This document shows positions 8,936 through 17,706 of a stretch of 64,000 bases of DNA, in pieces. Source of the stretch: JAJDFU01 sp964641965 (GTDB lineage Bacteria; Bacteroidota; Bacteroidia; Chitinophagales; Saprospiraceae); assembly GCA_964641965.1 (NCBI GenBank), contig CAZXLD010000014.1, forward strand, positions 1-64,000. The letters are read 5' to 3'. The notes under the pieces were generated by a model. That model made no database searches. It was not told the DNA's origin and worked only from the letters and a program-made list of their open reading frames with translations. Within the stretch, counting starts at the first letter, position 1. Every line of letters starts with the position of its first letter. A program made the translations under genes and the position numbers.

Positions 8936-9565
8936 ATGAGTGCACTCAATTGGCTCGGGATAGAAATCGATGCCCGGGAAATGGAAGAAGTAATTGCTGT
9001 CGGCATGCGTATTCCTCGAGTAGAAGGAATAACCTTGCGGGTAAGAAATCCAAATAATCCTTGCTCCGAAGACCCAGTCTTGGAGTGGAAATACGGAATG
9101 ATCCGCTACAAATCACCTACTCGCCCAACCTTTAGCAAAGTAGAACGCTTGCAAATTGTTCTTTCAGAACAGAAAGTCAATGATCATCAGAAGTTTCAGG
9201 GAAACAAAATTTTGACGGATGATAAGAAACCGTTTGACTTTACCTTTTACCCATTTAGCGCTATTTTACCTATAGTTCAGGCATCCAGAAAGCTGATGAT
9301 CACTGGATTCAAGGAAGAACCTGGAGAGCGCGCCTTCAATCTACCGTCGCCGGAAGATGGAGATCAATTTAACCTAAAGCTGGAGGGAGATCTGGCTAAT
9401 TTTTCAAGTACTTCAGCGTTTTCCAGTCCGAATACAGGTGAAGAGTTAACTACATTCAGCGCGCCATTGTCAAATATGCCGGGTCAATCTATACTACTCC
9501 CTCATTATGCTACAGGTTTAGCTTGCCGGGATACTTGGCAAAACGTAGGCGATGGAGACGGCTAG
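8936..9565 (+). CDS. Hypothetical protein, 209 aa
   Basis: I do not recognise this family. The product lacks a signal peptide or membrane segment, has a compact charged N-terminal half (GIEIDAREMEEVIAVGMRIP, then TLRVRNPNNPCSEDPVLEW) and a low-complexity Ser/Pro/Gly-rich tail after about residue 130. The frame is open with a clear ATG, is preceded by a 196-bp AT-rich region (uvrC diverges), and is followed 72 bp later by the giant histidine kinase on the same strand, so it may be co-transcribed with it. A gene is likely because of length, amino-acid composition and absence of an alternative frame. Possible roles (partner of the kinase, effector-like protein) are speculation. Confidence 0.65.
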   Translation: MSALNWLGIEIDAREMEEVIAVGMRIPRVEGITLRVRNPNNPCSEDPVLEWKYGMIRYKSPTRPTFSKVERLQIVLSEQKVNDHQKFQGNKILTDDKKPFDFTFYPFSAILPIVQASRKLMITGFKEEPGERAFNLPSPEDGDQFNLKLEGDLANFSSTSAFSSPNTGEELTTFSAPLSNMPGQSILLPHYATGLACRDTWQNVGDGDG

Positions 9566-9637
9566 TGCTTCCAGAAAAAATTGCAATAGATCATAGGAAT
9601 TGTGGTTTTTTTAAAGTAGTGTAGGAAAAACCAACGG

Positions 9638-12600
9638 ATGAAAAGGTTTTCTGTAGCACTACTGTTGTTGACGTGTTGGGCTGCATGGGGGATAAGCCAA
9701 ACTAAAGGAGGGGAAATTCGGGTAATTGGGGAAAAGGTTGGGTTGCTCTCCAATAGGAGGATTGATTTTGCATCTAATGACAGTCGTGGGTTTACTTGGT
9801 TTGGGAGCCTCCAAGGGCTAAGTCGATTTGATGGTACTGAACTTAAAACTATACTTTCGGATAGCAGGCATGGCTCCGATTCGGTAGCTTGGGAAATCCA
9901 GAGCCCTTTATTCGAAGATCGTGCCGGAAGATTGTGGTTTACTACCTATGTTGGGCTCGCCTGTTATGATCCGGCTAAGGATGTGCCCTTTCATTGGAGT
10001 CTCTATTTCCAGGGTAAACGTTTGGAAGAATGGTGTCAGGCTTTTTATCTGGACCAGGAGGAGCAAAAAATCTGGTTACAAGCAGGAGAACGACTAGGCT
10101 GGGTACAATTGCCAGAACCAGGTGACGAACCCGTTTTTCAGGACTTGGGGCAAACGGCTCATGGGTTTAGGCTTGTCCCGGAACTTGAGGATGGTAAACT
10201 GGTTCGAATCTGGAGTGCTCCATGGCTCCGTGATACTGGCTTGGAGCTGTTTTCCTTGGAAAATGACCAATGGATAAAAACGAAATTTTTCAACCAAGCC
10301 CGAGATACGGAATCGGATATTGGAATTCTTCCGGGAGGGGTTATTTCGGTGGTTCCACAAAGTCAACATACAACCTGGGTCTTGACTACCAATGGACTAA
10401 TAAAGTTGGACCCCATTACTAGAAAAGCCAGACGATTTATCCCGGAAGGAATCCAAAACATAACTTTCCGAGAGGGCAAAGCCCTAGATTTTACTCGCCT
10501 CATAATGATTTCAGCCAAGCAAGGTATATGGGTATTCAACCAAAAGGTAGATTCTTTTTACAGGTTTAAATTCAAAGAGGCGAATAACAATGGCTTGCTC
10601 CGAGAAAATGGTTCGTGGTTTATGCATATGGATTCAGAGCAACGAATCTGGGTTACTATACCCGAAGCGGGTGTAGGTTTTATTCAAGAGCCGGATTTAC
10701 CATTTCAGAATCCGCTAAATAAAATTAAACAGGGTCCGGAAGTAGTTGGGATCGTTGAAGATTTGGAAGGAAAAATCATGGTGGCCACTCGAAAAAATGG
10801 AGTCTATTCCAAACGCCCTAAAAGTGGATGGAATTTAGTGGTTAATGGCGGGCTATTTTCTGACATAGACTTGAGTTCAATAAAATTTAGTCCGGGGGGT
10901 AATCTTCTCCTCGCATCTCGCCTGAAATTATTTGAATGTAGATCTACATCCTGGAAAGAAATACTTAACCTAGAAAGTGATAATGCTTTAATTGATTTTG
11001 GCGAAACAGATAGCGGGATTATCCTAACTACCAATAATGGAATCCGAAGGAAAAGAGCATTTCAAGAACTGTTTCCGATTTACGAATTGCCCAGGCACAA
11101 TGAACTTGTTTACTCTAAAATATTTCATCTATCCAAGAAGGAGATAGCCATTGTCAATAATGAGTCTGAAGTCCAATTTTACAAAACCGATGAAGCAGGT
11201 GATTTAGTACTGGTAGGTTCATTATTATTGCCTCAGTCTGCAATTACTATGGCTCTTGATTCAAACAAAAGCCGGCTTTATATAGCTACCAATAAACAGC
11301 TATTCTCGTACCATCTCCAAACTGGTAAGCATAACTTGGTTTTGAGCCCATCCATTGAAAACCCCGTATATGACATTCAGAGCCTGGCTGTAGATCATGC
11401 GGGCTCCTTATGGATCGCCACCCAATCTGAAGGTTTATTTTCCTACGATCCTATTTCCAAGGAGTTGTTTCGATATAGAAAGCCTGATGGAGTTCCTTCG
11501 GAGTCATTCATCCGTGGTGCATCCCTTTGTTCCTCAGATGGCCGGCTATGGTTTGGCACCAAGTCCGGGTTGGTTGTGTTTCACCCGGATTCTATAAAGC
11601 CCTATCCGTATGGTCCCAAAGTTTATATTGATCATTTATCAGCCGGCAACTTAAGGCTTGAAAAGCAAGGAGACACCCTGTTGTCCAGTTTGAAAAACCT
11701 GGAATTAAAAAAACAGTATACGCCATTCGCTATTCAATTCAAATCGATCGGATATCATCTTCCCGAATTGAATACCATTAGGTATCAATTGAGTAAACCG
11801 GGTTTGGATGATACCTGGGAAGAAGCAGATGCTGAAGGCTTTGCGTTCTTTGGGAACTTAGGAACTGGAAAATATACACTTCGGTTTAAAGCCCTAAATG
11901 CTAATGGTATCGAAGGGCCGGTAGAAAGTATCAATATCGAGATTACGCTTTCTTTCTGGGAAACCGTCTGGTTCAAAATGTTAATGGGAGGAATCGGGGT
12001 ACTCCTTTTAGTATTGGCTGTCCGTTTCAGGTATGTTCGGAAATTGCATCGCAAAGAAATGCTTCTCCAAAAAGAAAGAGCTGAAAGTCAGGAAAAGCTG
12101 CACCAGCAGGAACTCCTCATTCAACGAGCGCGCGCTCAAAACGAGGAGCGAAATCGTATCGGGAAAGAAATTCATGATGATCTCGGTGCTTTAACTTCCG
12201 TTATTATCTTTCTCACTGGAGGTTTGTTAAAAGGGGAAACAGACCCAGATCGAAAAGCTAAGCTGAACCTGATGGCTCAATCCTCCAACGACTTGGTGGA
12301 AAAGGTGGAAGAGATTATCTGGGCTTTAAATGCAGAAGATGACAATCTGGAACACCTTTCGTCGGAATTGCGAATCTCGGCATCCGAATATTTAACCAAA
12401 CACGATATAGAGATTAGGGTAGATATGCCGGATCAGTTTCCGGATGTTGAACTGAAAGGGGAGCAAAAGCGAAATATTTACCTGATAGTAAAGGAAAGCT
12501 TGCATAATATCGTTAAGCATTCGAAGGGAAGCCAGGTCTGGTTTAGCATCCGAATGCAAGGTGAGCACTACCATTTAACCATAGAGGACAACGGAGTTGG

Positions 12601-12739
12601 ATTTGAGGTAGGTAAAACAGATCCCCGCCGTAATGGGATGCGAAATTTAGGAGAACGGGCTGATGCCATCGGCGCTGTACTTGAGATTGATTCTAAACCG
12701 GGAGCTGGAACTACAATTGACATAAAAGTACCTGTATAA
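9638..12739 (+). CDS. Beta-propeller sensor histidine kinase (Reg_prop/Y_Y_Y, HisKA_3)
   Basis: An inner-membrane sensor of 1033 aa. It has a signal peptide (about 1-21) and a periplasmic region of about 660 residues with repeated two-component-regulator propeller motifs (for example GFTWFGSLQGLSRFDG, RLWFGTKSGLVVFHP). A Y_Y_Y-like Ig domain at about 690-765, one transmembrane helix (about 777-797), a coiled coil and a kinase core follow. The core is HisKA_3 type (ERNRIGKEIHDDLGAL) with H846 as phospho-acceptor and a C-terminal HATPase domain (VKESLHNIVKHSK, DNGVGF). It lacks the AraC and receiver domains of the hybrid SusC/D regulators. The NarL-type regulator at 13080 is the natural partner. 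Ligand unknown. Confidence 0.93.
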   Translation: MKRFSVALLLLTCWAAWGISQTKGGEIRVIGEKVGLLSNRRIDFASNDSRGFTWFGSLQGLSRFDGTELKTILSDSRHGSDSVAWEIQSPLFEDRAGRLWFTTYVGLACYDPAKDVPFHWSLYFQGKRLEEWCQAFYLDQEEQKIWLQAGERLGWVQLPEPGDEPVFQDLGQTAHGFRLVPELEDGKLVRIWSAPWLRDTGLELFSLENDQWIKTKFFNQARDTESDIGILPGGVISVVPQSQHTTWVLTTNGLIKLDPITRKARRFIPEGIQNITFREGKALDFTRLIMISAKQGIWVFNQKVDSFYRFKFKEANNNGLLRENGSWFMHMDSEQRIWVTIPEAGVGFIQEPDLPFQNPLNKIKQGPEVVGIVEDLEGKIMVATRKNGVYSKRPKSGWNLVVNGGLFSDIDLSSIKFSPGGNLLLASRLKLFECRSTSWKEILNLESDNALIDFGETDSGIILTTNNGIRRKRAFQELFPIYELPRHNELVYSKIFHLSKKEIAIVNNESEVQFYKTDEAGDLVLVGSLLLPQSAITMALDSNKSRLYIATNKQLFSYHLQTGKHNLVLSPSIENPVYDIQSLAVDHAGSLWIATQSEGLFSYDPISKELFRYRKPDGVPSESFIRGASLCSSDGRLWFGTKSGLVVFHPDSIKPYPYGPKVYIDHLSAGNLRLEKQGDTLLSSLKNLELKKQYTPFAIQFKSIGYHLPELNTIRYQLSKPGLDDTWEEADAEGFAFFGNLGTGKYTLRFKALNANGIEGPVESINIEITLSFWETVWFKMLMGGIGVLLLVLAVRFRYVRKLHRKEMLLQKERAESQEKLHQQELLIQRARAQNEERNRIGKEIHDDLGALTSVIIFLTGGLLKGETDPDRKAKLNLMAQSSNDLVEKVEEIIWALNAEDDNLEHLSSELRISASEYLTKHDIEIRVDMPDQFPDVELKGEQKRNIYLIVKESLHNIVKHSKGSQVWFSIRMQGEHYHLTIEDNGVGFEVGKTDPRRNGMRNLGERADAIGAVLEIDSKPGAGTTIDIKVPV

Positions 12740-13079
12740 CTTATTGTAACTAAAGTTAAGTGGCGGTATTTGAGAGGTAATCTTAATATGCAGTGATATA
12801 TTCGGGGCCTTTCAAATAATACCATTTTTAATAAAAAGTGGCCTGTGCTCTAAAGACAACAATTCTTTAAATGGTATAATGTCTTTGATCCCGACATTTG
12901 TCGTCGGGGCTGACCAAGTTTGGCTGTTTTCCCATTTTTTAAATAGGTCATTTTAAACTTGCGTCAGTATAAATTATTGTTGGCCTTTTAAAACCAACAT
13001 TTTAATGAGAATTAGAACCAACTATACGCAAACAAGAACCAATGGGGCTGTATGGCCTCAGGCCAATCATTTGACAGAT
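12740..13079. other. 340-bp intergenic region before the NarL-type regulator
   Basis: No coding frame is supported. It is AT-rich and contains a small hairpin at 12890-12908 (cccgac pairing with gtcggg) and a second near 12979-12998 around a gttgg/ccaac pair. The in-frame stretch from ATG 13005 to 13079 reads as low-quality peptide, so I treat it as 5' leader. A TATAAT-like word occurs near 12875, but no confident Bacteroidota -7 element is evident. The length suggests that the regulator has its own promoter. Confidence 0.5.
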
Positions 13080-13712
13080 ATGAACCAGTTAACCCGGATC
13101 AGTATCGTAGAGGATACACACTTCATTGCTAATGAGCTTAAAGAGGGACTGAAGGCATACCCGGATATTGAATTTATAACCCATTACGATAACGGTGAAG
13201 ATGCCGCTAAAGGCTTATTGAAGGACAAACCGGATGTCGTAATAATGGACATCGAATTACCCCAGATGAATGGTATTGAATGTATGGTAAAAGTCCTAAA
13301 CAAGGATCAGGATATTCAATTTATGATGTTCACCGTCTTTGAATCCAGCGATAGTCTCTTTGATTCACTAAAATCTGGTGCACTTGGATATATACTCAAA
13401 AGAGATGGGGTTGTAGGTGTGGTGAATGGTATTCGCGAACTCCGGGAGGGAGGATCTCCAATGAGCCGTTCTATAGCACGAAAAGTGCTTAAGAGTTTTC
13501 AGCAACCCAAAGAACTTATGGAACAACTTTCACCTCGCGAACTCCAGGTATTGAATTTATTGTCTAAAGGCTTGCAGTACAAAGAGATCGCCGTTGAACT
13601 GAATCCCCAAATCATAGAAGGAACAGTACGCCAACATGTCCATCGTATCTATAAGAAACTTCAGGTAAATAATCGGGTGGAAGCAGTGAATAAATATTTG
13701 GGCAGGAATTGA
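13080..13712 (+). CDS. NarL/FixJ-family response regulator
   Basis: A cytoplasmic transcription regulator of 210 aa. The receiver domain (about 1-120) has acidic residues ED at 10-11 and phospho-acceptor D57 (VVIMDIELPQMNG). A LuxR-type helix-turn-helix spans about 145-205 (LSPRELQVLNLLSKGLQYKE, then VRQHVHRIYKKL). The frame is open upstream to 13005, but MNQLTRISIVED at 13080 is where the receiver fold begins. HisKA_3 kinases pair with this class, so the propeller kinase just upstream is the likely partner. Target genes are unknown. Confidence 0.92.
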   Translation: MNQLTRISIVEDTHFIANELKEGLKAYPDIEFITHYDNGEDAAKGLLKDKPDVVIMDIELPQMNGIECMVKVLNKDQDIQFMMFTVFESSDSLFDSLKSGALGYILKRDGVVGVVNGIRELREGGSPMSRSIARKVLKSFQQPKELMEQLSPRELQVLNLLSKGLQYKEIAVELNPQIIEGTVRQHVHRIYKKLQVNNRVEAVNKYLGRN

Positions 13713-14068
13713 AGTAAACCAGGAGCTACCCCTGAAACAATGGACGCTTCTCTTCTTGAAAATCGTAAAGTATTTGTGATCGAGTTTGAGTAGCAATTAT
13801 ATAACAAAAGTTATAGGTTGTCTATCCCAAATTTTAACGAAATTTGCTGTATAAGCAAAGAGGAGAAAGAGAAAGCCCAATTTGCTCTTCCCATTAGCAG
13901 AGAAGGTCAACCAAGTGGTTTAACGCTTATAACTAAACCCCGGTTTTCCCCCCACAACCCTGCATAATCCCAAATTGCCATTTTCTACCACATCAACCCC
14001 AGGTTTGTTTAAACTGCAAGTAGTACATCTAAAACCGTATTTTTAACTTAGGCAATTATCGCCGTATG
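13713..14068. other. Intergenic region between NarL regulator and MarR locus
   Basis: About 460 bp separate the two coding regions; this part precedes the strong hairpin at 14069. I find no supported gene. A short inverted repeat (ggttta and taaacc, about 13918-13938) and C- and T-rich stretches are present, none of them convincing as a known element. Confidence 0.45.
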
Positions 14069-14103
14069 AATGAGGCTCTTGTTGCAACAAGAGTCTCATT
14101 TTT
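14069..14103 (+). terminator. Strong hairpin with U-tract
   Basis: A 15-bp stem (atgaggctcttgttg with caacaagagtctcat, one G-U pair when transcribed) is followed by four Ts. It ends upstream of the MarR gene, so it would stop transcription from the left and insulate the tyrosine-degradation locus. The stem is essentially loopless as written and would open to a small tetraloop. Confidence 0.8.
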
Positions 14104-14174
14104 AGTTGGGGCAATTCGTGCAGCAGTATATTTTTATGTTGCATATTTTTCGTGTACTAATTATTTTTAGACGA

Positions 14175-14633
14175 ATGAAAAGGCAATCAACTACCTTAGA
14201 AGTCTCTAAAGCAGCAGTTTCAGGTTTCATATTGGAACGAACAGCTAAACGCATGAAACAAGCTTTTCAGCGGGTACTCAGCCGTGCTCAATGTGGTATT
14301 ACTGTTGATCAATGGGTGGTGTTACAAGCGCTAAATAAAAAAGATCGTCAGACCCAGCAAGCTATTGCTGCGGCCGTGTATAAGGATCCCCCCACCCTTA
14401 CCCGGATTATTGACCTGTTGTGTAAAAAAGGGCTGACCTGCCGGGAACAAGATCCAGATGATCGTAGGAGTTTCCGGATTGCGCTTACGGAAAATGGAAA
14501 AGCAAAAATCAATCAGGTCCTTCCCTTATTGGTTCGCTTCCGAGAACAGGCTTGGAATGGTTTGACCCATAAGGAAGTTGAGCAAATGGTGCGATCTCTA
14601 GATAAGGTTTTTGACAATCTTGGAGAAATTTGA
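14175..14633 (+). CDS. MarR-family transcriptional regulator
   Basis: A winged-helix regulator of 152 aa from ATG 14175. The frame is open to a TTG at 14106, but that extension is hydrophobic noise, and 150 aa is normal for MarR. Visible features are the N-terminal dimerisation helix, the HTH around QAIAAAVYKDPPTLTRIIDL and the wing motif DPDDRRSFRIALTENGK. It lies 57 bp upstream of homogentisate dioxygenase on the same strand, so by context it is a local regulator of the tyrosine/homogentisate pathway, probably responding to a pathway aromatic acid (inference). Confidence 0.9.
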   Translation: MKRQSTTLEVSKAAVSGFILERTAKRMKQAFQRVLSRAQCGITVDQWVVLQALNKKDRQTQQAIAAAVYKDPPTLTRIIDLLCKKGLTCREQDPDDRRSFRIALTENGKAKINQVLPLLVRFREQAWNGLTHKEVEQMVRSLDKVFDNLGEI

Positions 14634-14690
14634 TTTAAACCAAAATGTTACCAGCCTGTATATCAATAGCTTGGCCAAAACACTGCACAT

Positions 14691-15860
14691 ATGCACTATC
14701 ACACCCTTGGGCAAATTCCACCTAAAAGGCATACCCAATTCAGAAAGCCGAACGGAGAACTTTACCATGAAGAACTCTTTTCCACTGAAGGATTCAGCGA
14801 CTTGTACTCTTTGCTCTACCATGCAAATCCACCCACTCAAATCGTACAGGTAGGCGATCCTATTGACGCTTCTCCGATCATCGTAGAAGACAAACAACTC
14901 AAGCATCGAAGCTTGCAGGGCTTTAACATTTCACCGCATGAGGATTATCTGTCCAGCAGGACTCCAATTTTGGTCAACAGGGATTGCAAGATCCTCCTGG
15001 CCGCTCCAACCCAGAGTATGCAGGCTTACTTCTTCAAAAATGCAGATGCGGATGAGTTACTTTTTGTGCATGAGGGAAGCGGTGTTCTCCAAACCATGTA
15101 CGGCAGCTTGCCTTTCCAGCAATGGGACTACCTGGTTATTCCAAGGGGAACTATTTATCAGCTGGAATTTGACGGAGCGTCAAATCGATTGCTTATTGTT
15201 GAAAGCAATGGCCCCATCACCGTACCAAAGCGGTACCGAAACGAATTCGGTCAGCTCGCGGAACATGCCCCTTATTGCGAACGAGATATCCGAAAGCCGG
15301 ATATTCTAGAAACCTATGATGAACAAGGGGAATTCTTATTCTACATTAAAAAGCAAGATCAAATCTATCCTTATACCTATCTCAATCATCCTTTTGATTT
15401 GGTAGGATGGGATGGGTTTGTCTACCCCTTTGCCTTCAGCATTAACGACTTTGAACCTATAACCGGCCGGGTACATCAACCACCCCCTGTGCACCAAACT
15501 TTTACCGGAAAAAATTTTGTCATATGTTCTTTTGTACCCCGTTTGTTTGACTATCACCCGCAGGCAATTCCGGCCCCCTACAATCACAGTAACATTGATT
15601 CGGATGAGGTACTCTATTACGTAGATGGAGACTTTATGAGCCGTAAACACGTAGAGAAAGGGATGCTGACACTCCATCCTGGGGGTATCCCTCATGGTCC
15701 GCATCCAGGCACAGTTGAGAAGAGCATTGGCGCCAAAGAAACACACGAATTAGCTGTTATGATCGATACCTTCCAACCGCTCCAATTGACTGAAGCCGCG
15801 CGTAGGATTGAAGATCAAACGTACTACAAGAGCTGGCTACCGGATAATGCAAGTACATAG
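14691..15860 (+). CDS. hmgA: Homogentisate 1,2-dioxygenase
   Basis: A cytoplasmic Fe(II) enzyme that opens the homogentisate ring to maleylacetoacetate. Its 389 aa match the shorter bacterial form. The family N-terminus (YHTLGQIPPKRHTQFRKP) and the cupin metal site are visible: the E in NIDSDEVLYYVDG and the histidines in GGIPHGPHPG fit the conserved ligands. It sits between a MarR regulator and, after a small inserted gene, hppD, which makes its substrate. The next pathway gene, fumarylacetoacetase, is not in the window. The stop codon lies two bases before the repeat tract that bounds the four-helix-bundle gene. Confidence 0.95.
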   Translation: MHYHTLGQIPPKRHTQFRKPNGELYHEELFSTEGFSDLYSLLYHANPPTQIVQVGDPIDASPIIVEDKQLKHRSLQGFNISPHEDYLSSRTPILVNRDCKILLAAPTQSMQAYFFKNADADELLFVHEGSGVLQTMYGSLPFQQWDYLVIPRGTIYQLEFDGASNRLLIVESNGPITVPKRYRNEFGQLAEHAPYCERDIRKPDILETYDEQGEFLFYIKKQDQIYPYTYLNHPFDLVGWDGFVYPFAFSINDFEPITGRVHQPPPVHQTFTGKNFVICSFVPRLFDYHPQAIPAPYNHSNIDSDEVLYYVDGDFMSRKHVEKGMLTLHPGGIPHGPHPGTVEKSIGAKETHELAVMIDTFQPLQLTEAARRIEDQTYYKSWLPDNAST

Positions 15861-15861
15861 T

Positions 15862-15896
15862 CTTGAGTTTTTAGTTTTGAATTTACAATTGACTAA
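15862..15896 (+). repeat. Left heptamer tract of the cassette
   Basis: Five contiguous 7-bp units with consensus yTTnAnT, for example cttgagt and tttgaat, decaying toward the ATG of the following gene. The same words appear reverse-complemented in the right tract. Confidence 0.6.
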
Positions 15897-15898
15897 TA

Positions 15899-16324
15899 AT
15901 GGAGAAGGATTGGTTGGAAAGATTGGATATTACTACCATCTTGGAAGAGCCAAAATTGTCTTACAGAAAAGAAAGCATTATAGGACAAAAGAGCTTCAGC
16001 TTTGCAATGGAAATTATTCATTTATATCAAAAGGCTAAAGCACTAAAAGAATTTGATATTGGACGCCAACTATTGCGATCCGGGACTGCAATCGGTGCCA
16101 ATGTCACTGAGGCCAGCGCTGCCCAATCAAGGAGAGATTTCATTTCGAAAATGGCAATAGCCTCTAAAGAAGCAAGGGAGACTTATTATTGGTTAAGACT
16201 TTTAAAGGAAACGAATCTTCTAGGGGTCGATTTAGAACCTCAACTAAATCGATGCGATGAGTTAATTCGAATTTTGACCTCTATTGTTAAAACCACACAA
16301 GAAAACCTGAAACCTAAGAACTAA
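15899..16324 (+). CDS. Four-helix-bundle protein (23S rRNA intervening-sequence / bAvd-like)
   Basis: A 141-aa helical protein of the TIGR02436-type four-helix-bundle family. The family pattern is visible: FAMEIIHLYQ in helix 1, RQLLRSGTAIGANVTEASAA in helix 2, SRRDFISKMAIASKEARETY in helix 3 and LLKETNLLG plus a C-terminal helix. Relatives are encoded in rRNA intervening sequences, as accessory proteins of diversity-generating retroelements, and as many orphan genes in Bacteroidota; their biochemical role is poorly known. This copy has about 25 extra N-terminal residues compared with the usual start. It has no link to tyrosine degradation, so its place between hmgA and hppD looks like an insertion. 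Its last six codons lie inside the right repeat tract. Confidence 0.85.
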   Translation: MEKDWLERLDITTILEEPKLSYRKESIIGQKSFSFAMEIIHLYQKAKALKEFDIGRQLLRSGTAIGANVTEASAAQSRRDFISKMAIASKEARETYYWLRLLKETNLLGVDLEPQLNRCDELIRILTSIVKTTQENLKPKN

Positions 16325-16340
16325 TAATTCAAAACTCAAA
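16306..16340 (-). repeat. Right heptamer tract of the cassette (inverted)
   Basis: Five 7-bp units, for example attcaaa and actcaaa; read on the minus strand they give tttgagt and tttgaat, matching the left tract. The tract covers the last codons and stop of the four-helix-bundle gene and the space up to the hppD start, so it also occupies the hppD ribosome-binding region. Confidence 0.6.
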
Positions 16341-16342
16341 GA

Positions 16343-17467
16343 ATGGAAACTGCCCTTGATAATAAGCCAAACCAGACCAAGGATTCTTTTCCCATCAATG
16401 GGACGGATCACATCGAATTCTATGTGGGTAATGCCAAACAAGCAGCGCATTATTACATGACGGCCTTTGGTTTCAAATTGATGGCCTACAAAGGGCCCGA
16501 AACCGGAGAACGGGAAACCGTGAGCTATGTGTTGGAGCAAGGTAAGATTCGCTTGGTCTTGACAGCCGCTTTCGGACCGGAACATGAGGTGGCTCAGCAT
16601 GTACATGTACATGGAGACGGAGTGAAGGTACTGGCACTTTGGGTAGATGATGCCGTCAAAGCATTTGAAACAGCCATAGGCCGGGGGGCCAAACCCGCAA
16701 AAGCTCCCCAGCAATTCCGAGATGCGGACGGCGAGGTTACTATGGCATCCATACATACTTATGGGGATACTTTACACACTTTTGTAGAGCGTAAAAACTA
16801 TACAGGGGCCTTTTTGCCAGGGTTTGAGGCTCGAACCAGCCCGGTAGAAGTCAGTCCGATAGGGCTACAATATGTCGACCATTGTGTAGGTAATGTCGAA
16901 TTGGGCAAGATGGATCAGTGGGTTCAATTTTACCAGGATGTCATGGGGTTCAAGTTGTTGGTAACCTTCGATGATAAGGATATTTCTACCGAATACACAG
17001 CTTTGATGAGCAAGGTGGTAAGTAATGGCAATGGATACATTAAATTCCCAATCAATGAACCGGCAGAAGGAAAGAAAAAGTCACAGATTGAGGAATACCT
17101 CGATTTTTACAGGGGGGCGGGGGTGCAACATATTGCCGTTGCGACCACCGATATTTTGTTTACAGTAGACCAACTCCGGAAACGAGGGGTAGATTTCCTG
17201 TATGTTCCAGATGCGTATTACGAGACCGTTGCGGATCGAGTAGGGACCATTAAGGAAGACCTAGAAGAACTCAAACGCCTCAATATACTGGTAGATCGGG
17301 ATGATGAGGGGTATTTGTTGCAAATCTTTACCCGGCCGGTACAGGATCGACCTACCGTCTTTTATGAAATCATCCAGCGAGAAGGTGCCAAGTCTTTCGG
17401 CAAGGGGAATTTCAAGGCACTATTTGAAGCTATCGAACGAGAACAGGAACGCAGAGGTACTCTTTAG
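16343..17467 (+). CDS. hppD: 4-Hydroxyphenylpyruvate dioxygenase
   Basis: A cytoplasmic Fe(II) dioxygenase converting 4-hydroxyphenylpyruvate to homogentisate, the substrate of hmgA. The 374-aa protein has two VOC domains; the N-terminal one starts with GTDHIEFYVGNA. The iron ligands in the C-terminal domain are H180 (YVDHCVGN), H263 (VQHIAVA) and E342 (VFYEIIQREG), in the expected spacing. ATG at 16343 lies right after the repeat tract. It is probably in one transcription unit with the MarR gene and hmgA, although the inserted cassette alters the leader in front of it. Confidence 0.96.
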   Translation: METALDNKPNQTKDSFPINGTDHIEFYVGNAKQAAHYYMTAFGFKLMAYKGPETGERETVSYVLEQGKIRLVLTAAFGPEHEVAQHVHVHGDGVKVLALWVDDAVKAFETAIGRGAKPAKAPQQFRDADGEVTMASIHTYGDTLHTFVERKNYTGAFLPGFEARTSPVEVSPIGLQYVDHCVGNVELGKMDQWVQFYQDVMGFKLLVTFDDKDISTEYTALMSKVVSNGNGYIKFPINEPAEGKKKSQIEEYLDFYRGAGVQHIAVATTDILFTVDQLRKRGVDFLYVPDAYYETVADRVGTIKEDLEELKRLNILVDRDDEGYLLQIFTRPVQDRPTVFYEIIQREGAKSFGKGNFKALFEAIEREQERRGTL

Positions 17468-17706
17468 TTGGAAAAAGCTATTTTCCAGAAACCATAGTAT
17501 GGAAGTAGGACAAATGCTAATCGCAGCGTTTCAATTACCAAGTCGCAAATTAACCCGGAAAATTCGGTGAATAATCCGGATTAAAAATGCCAAATAGTAA
17601 GCATTGAACATTGCGCCGGCCCTTGCGCCAGGATGAATCGCACAGCAAGCCAATCAGTCGGCAATTTGTTTCTTTACCCCATAACTGATACTACCAGATA
17701 AATCCT

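Larger units (their letters stand above)
15862..16340 (+). mobile_element. Candidate cassette: four-helix-bundle gene between inverted heptamer tracts
   Basis: The whole interval between the hmgA stop (15860) and the hppD start (16343) is one unit: a left tract (15862-15896), the 141-aa gene, and a right tract (16306-16340). The right tract is the inverted counterpart of the left, including an 11-bp exact inverted match (agttttgaatt at 15873-15883 with aattcaaaact at 16326-16336). The layout suggests an inserted element, but no transposase or target-site duplication is visible. Mobility is inference. Confidence 0.4.

Noticed and set aside
16262..16756. 164-aa frame antisense to hppD
   Set aside because: Shadow of hppD and of the repeat tract; no domain or start signal.
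14691..17467. Possible diversity-generating retroelement because of the bAvd-like four-helix-bundle gene
   Set aside because: No reverse transcriptase, template repeat or variable repeat is present nearby.
17469..17487. Hairpin tggaaaa/ttttcca after hppD
   Set aside because: AT-rich 7-bp stem with no T-run; too weak to call a terminator.
17610..17635. Repeated gcgcc words near 17.6 kb
   Set aside because: Two short GC-rich words only; no extended repeat or palindrome.
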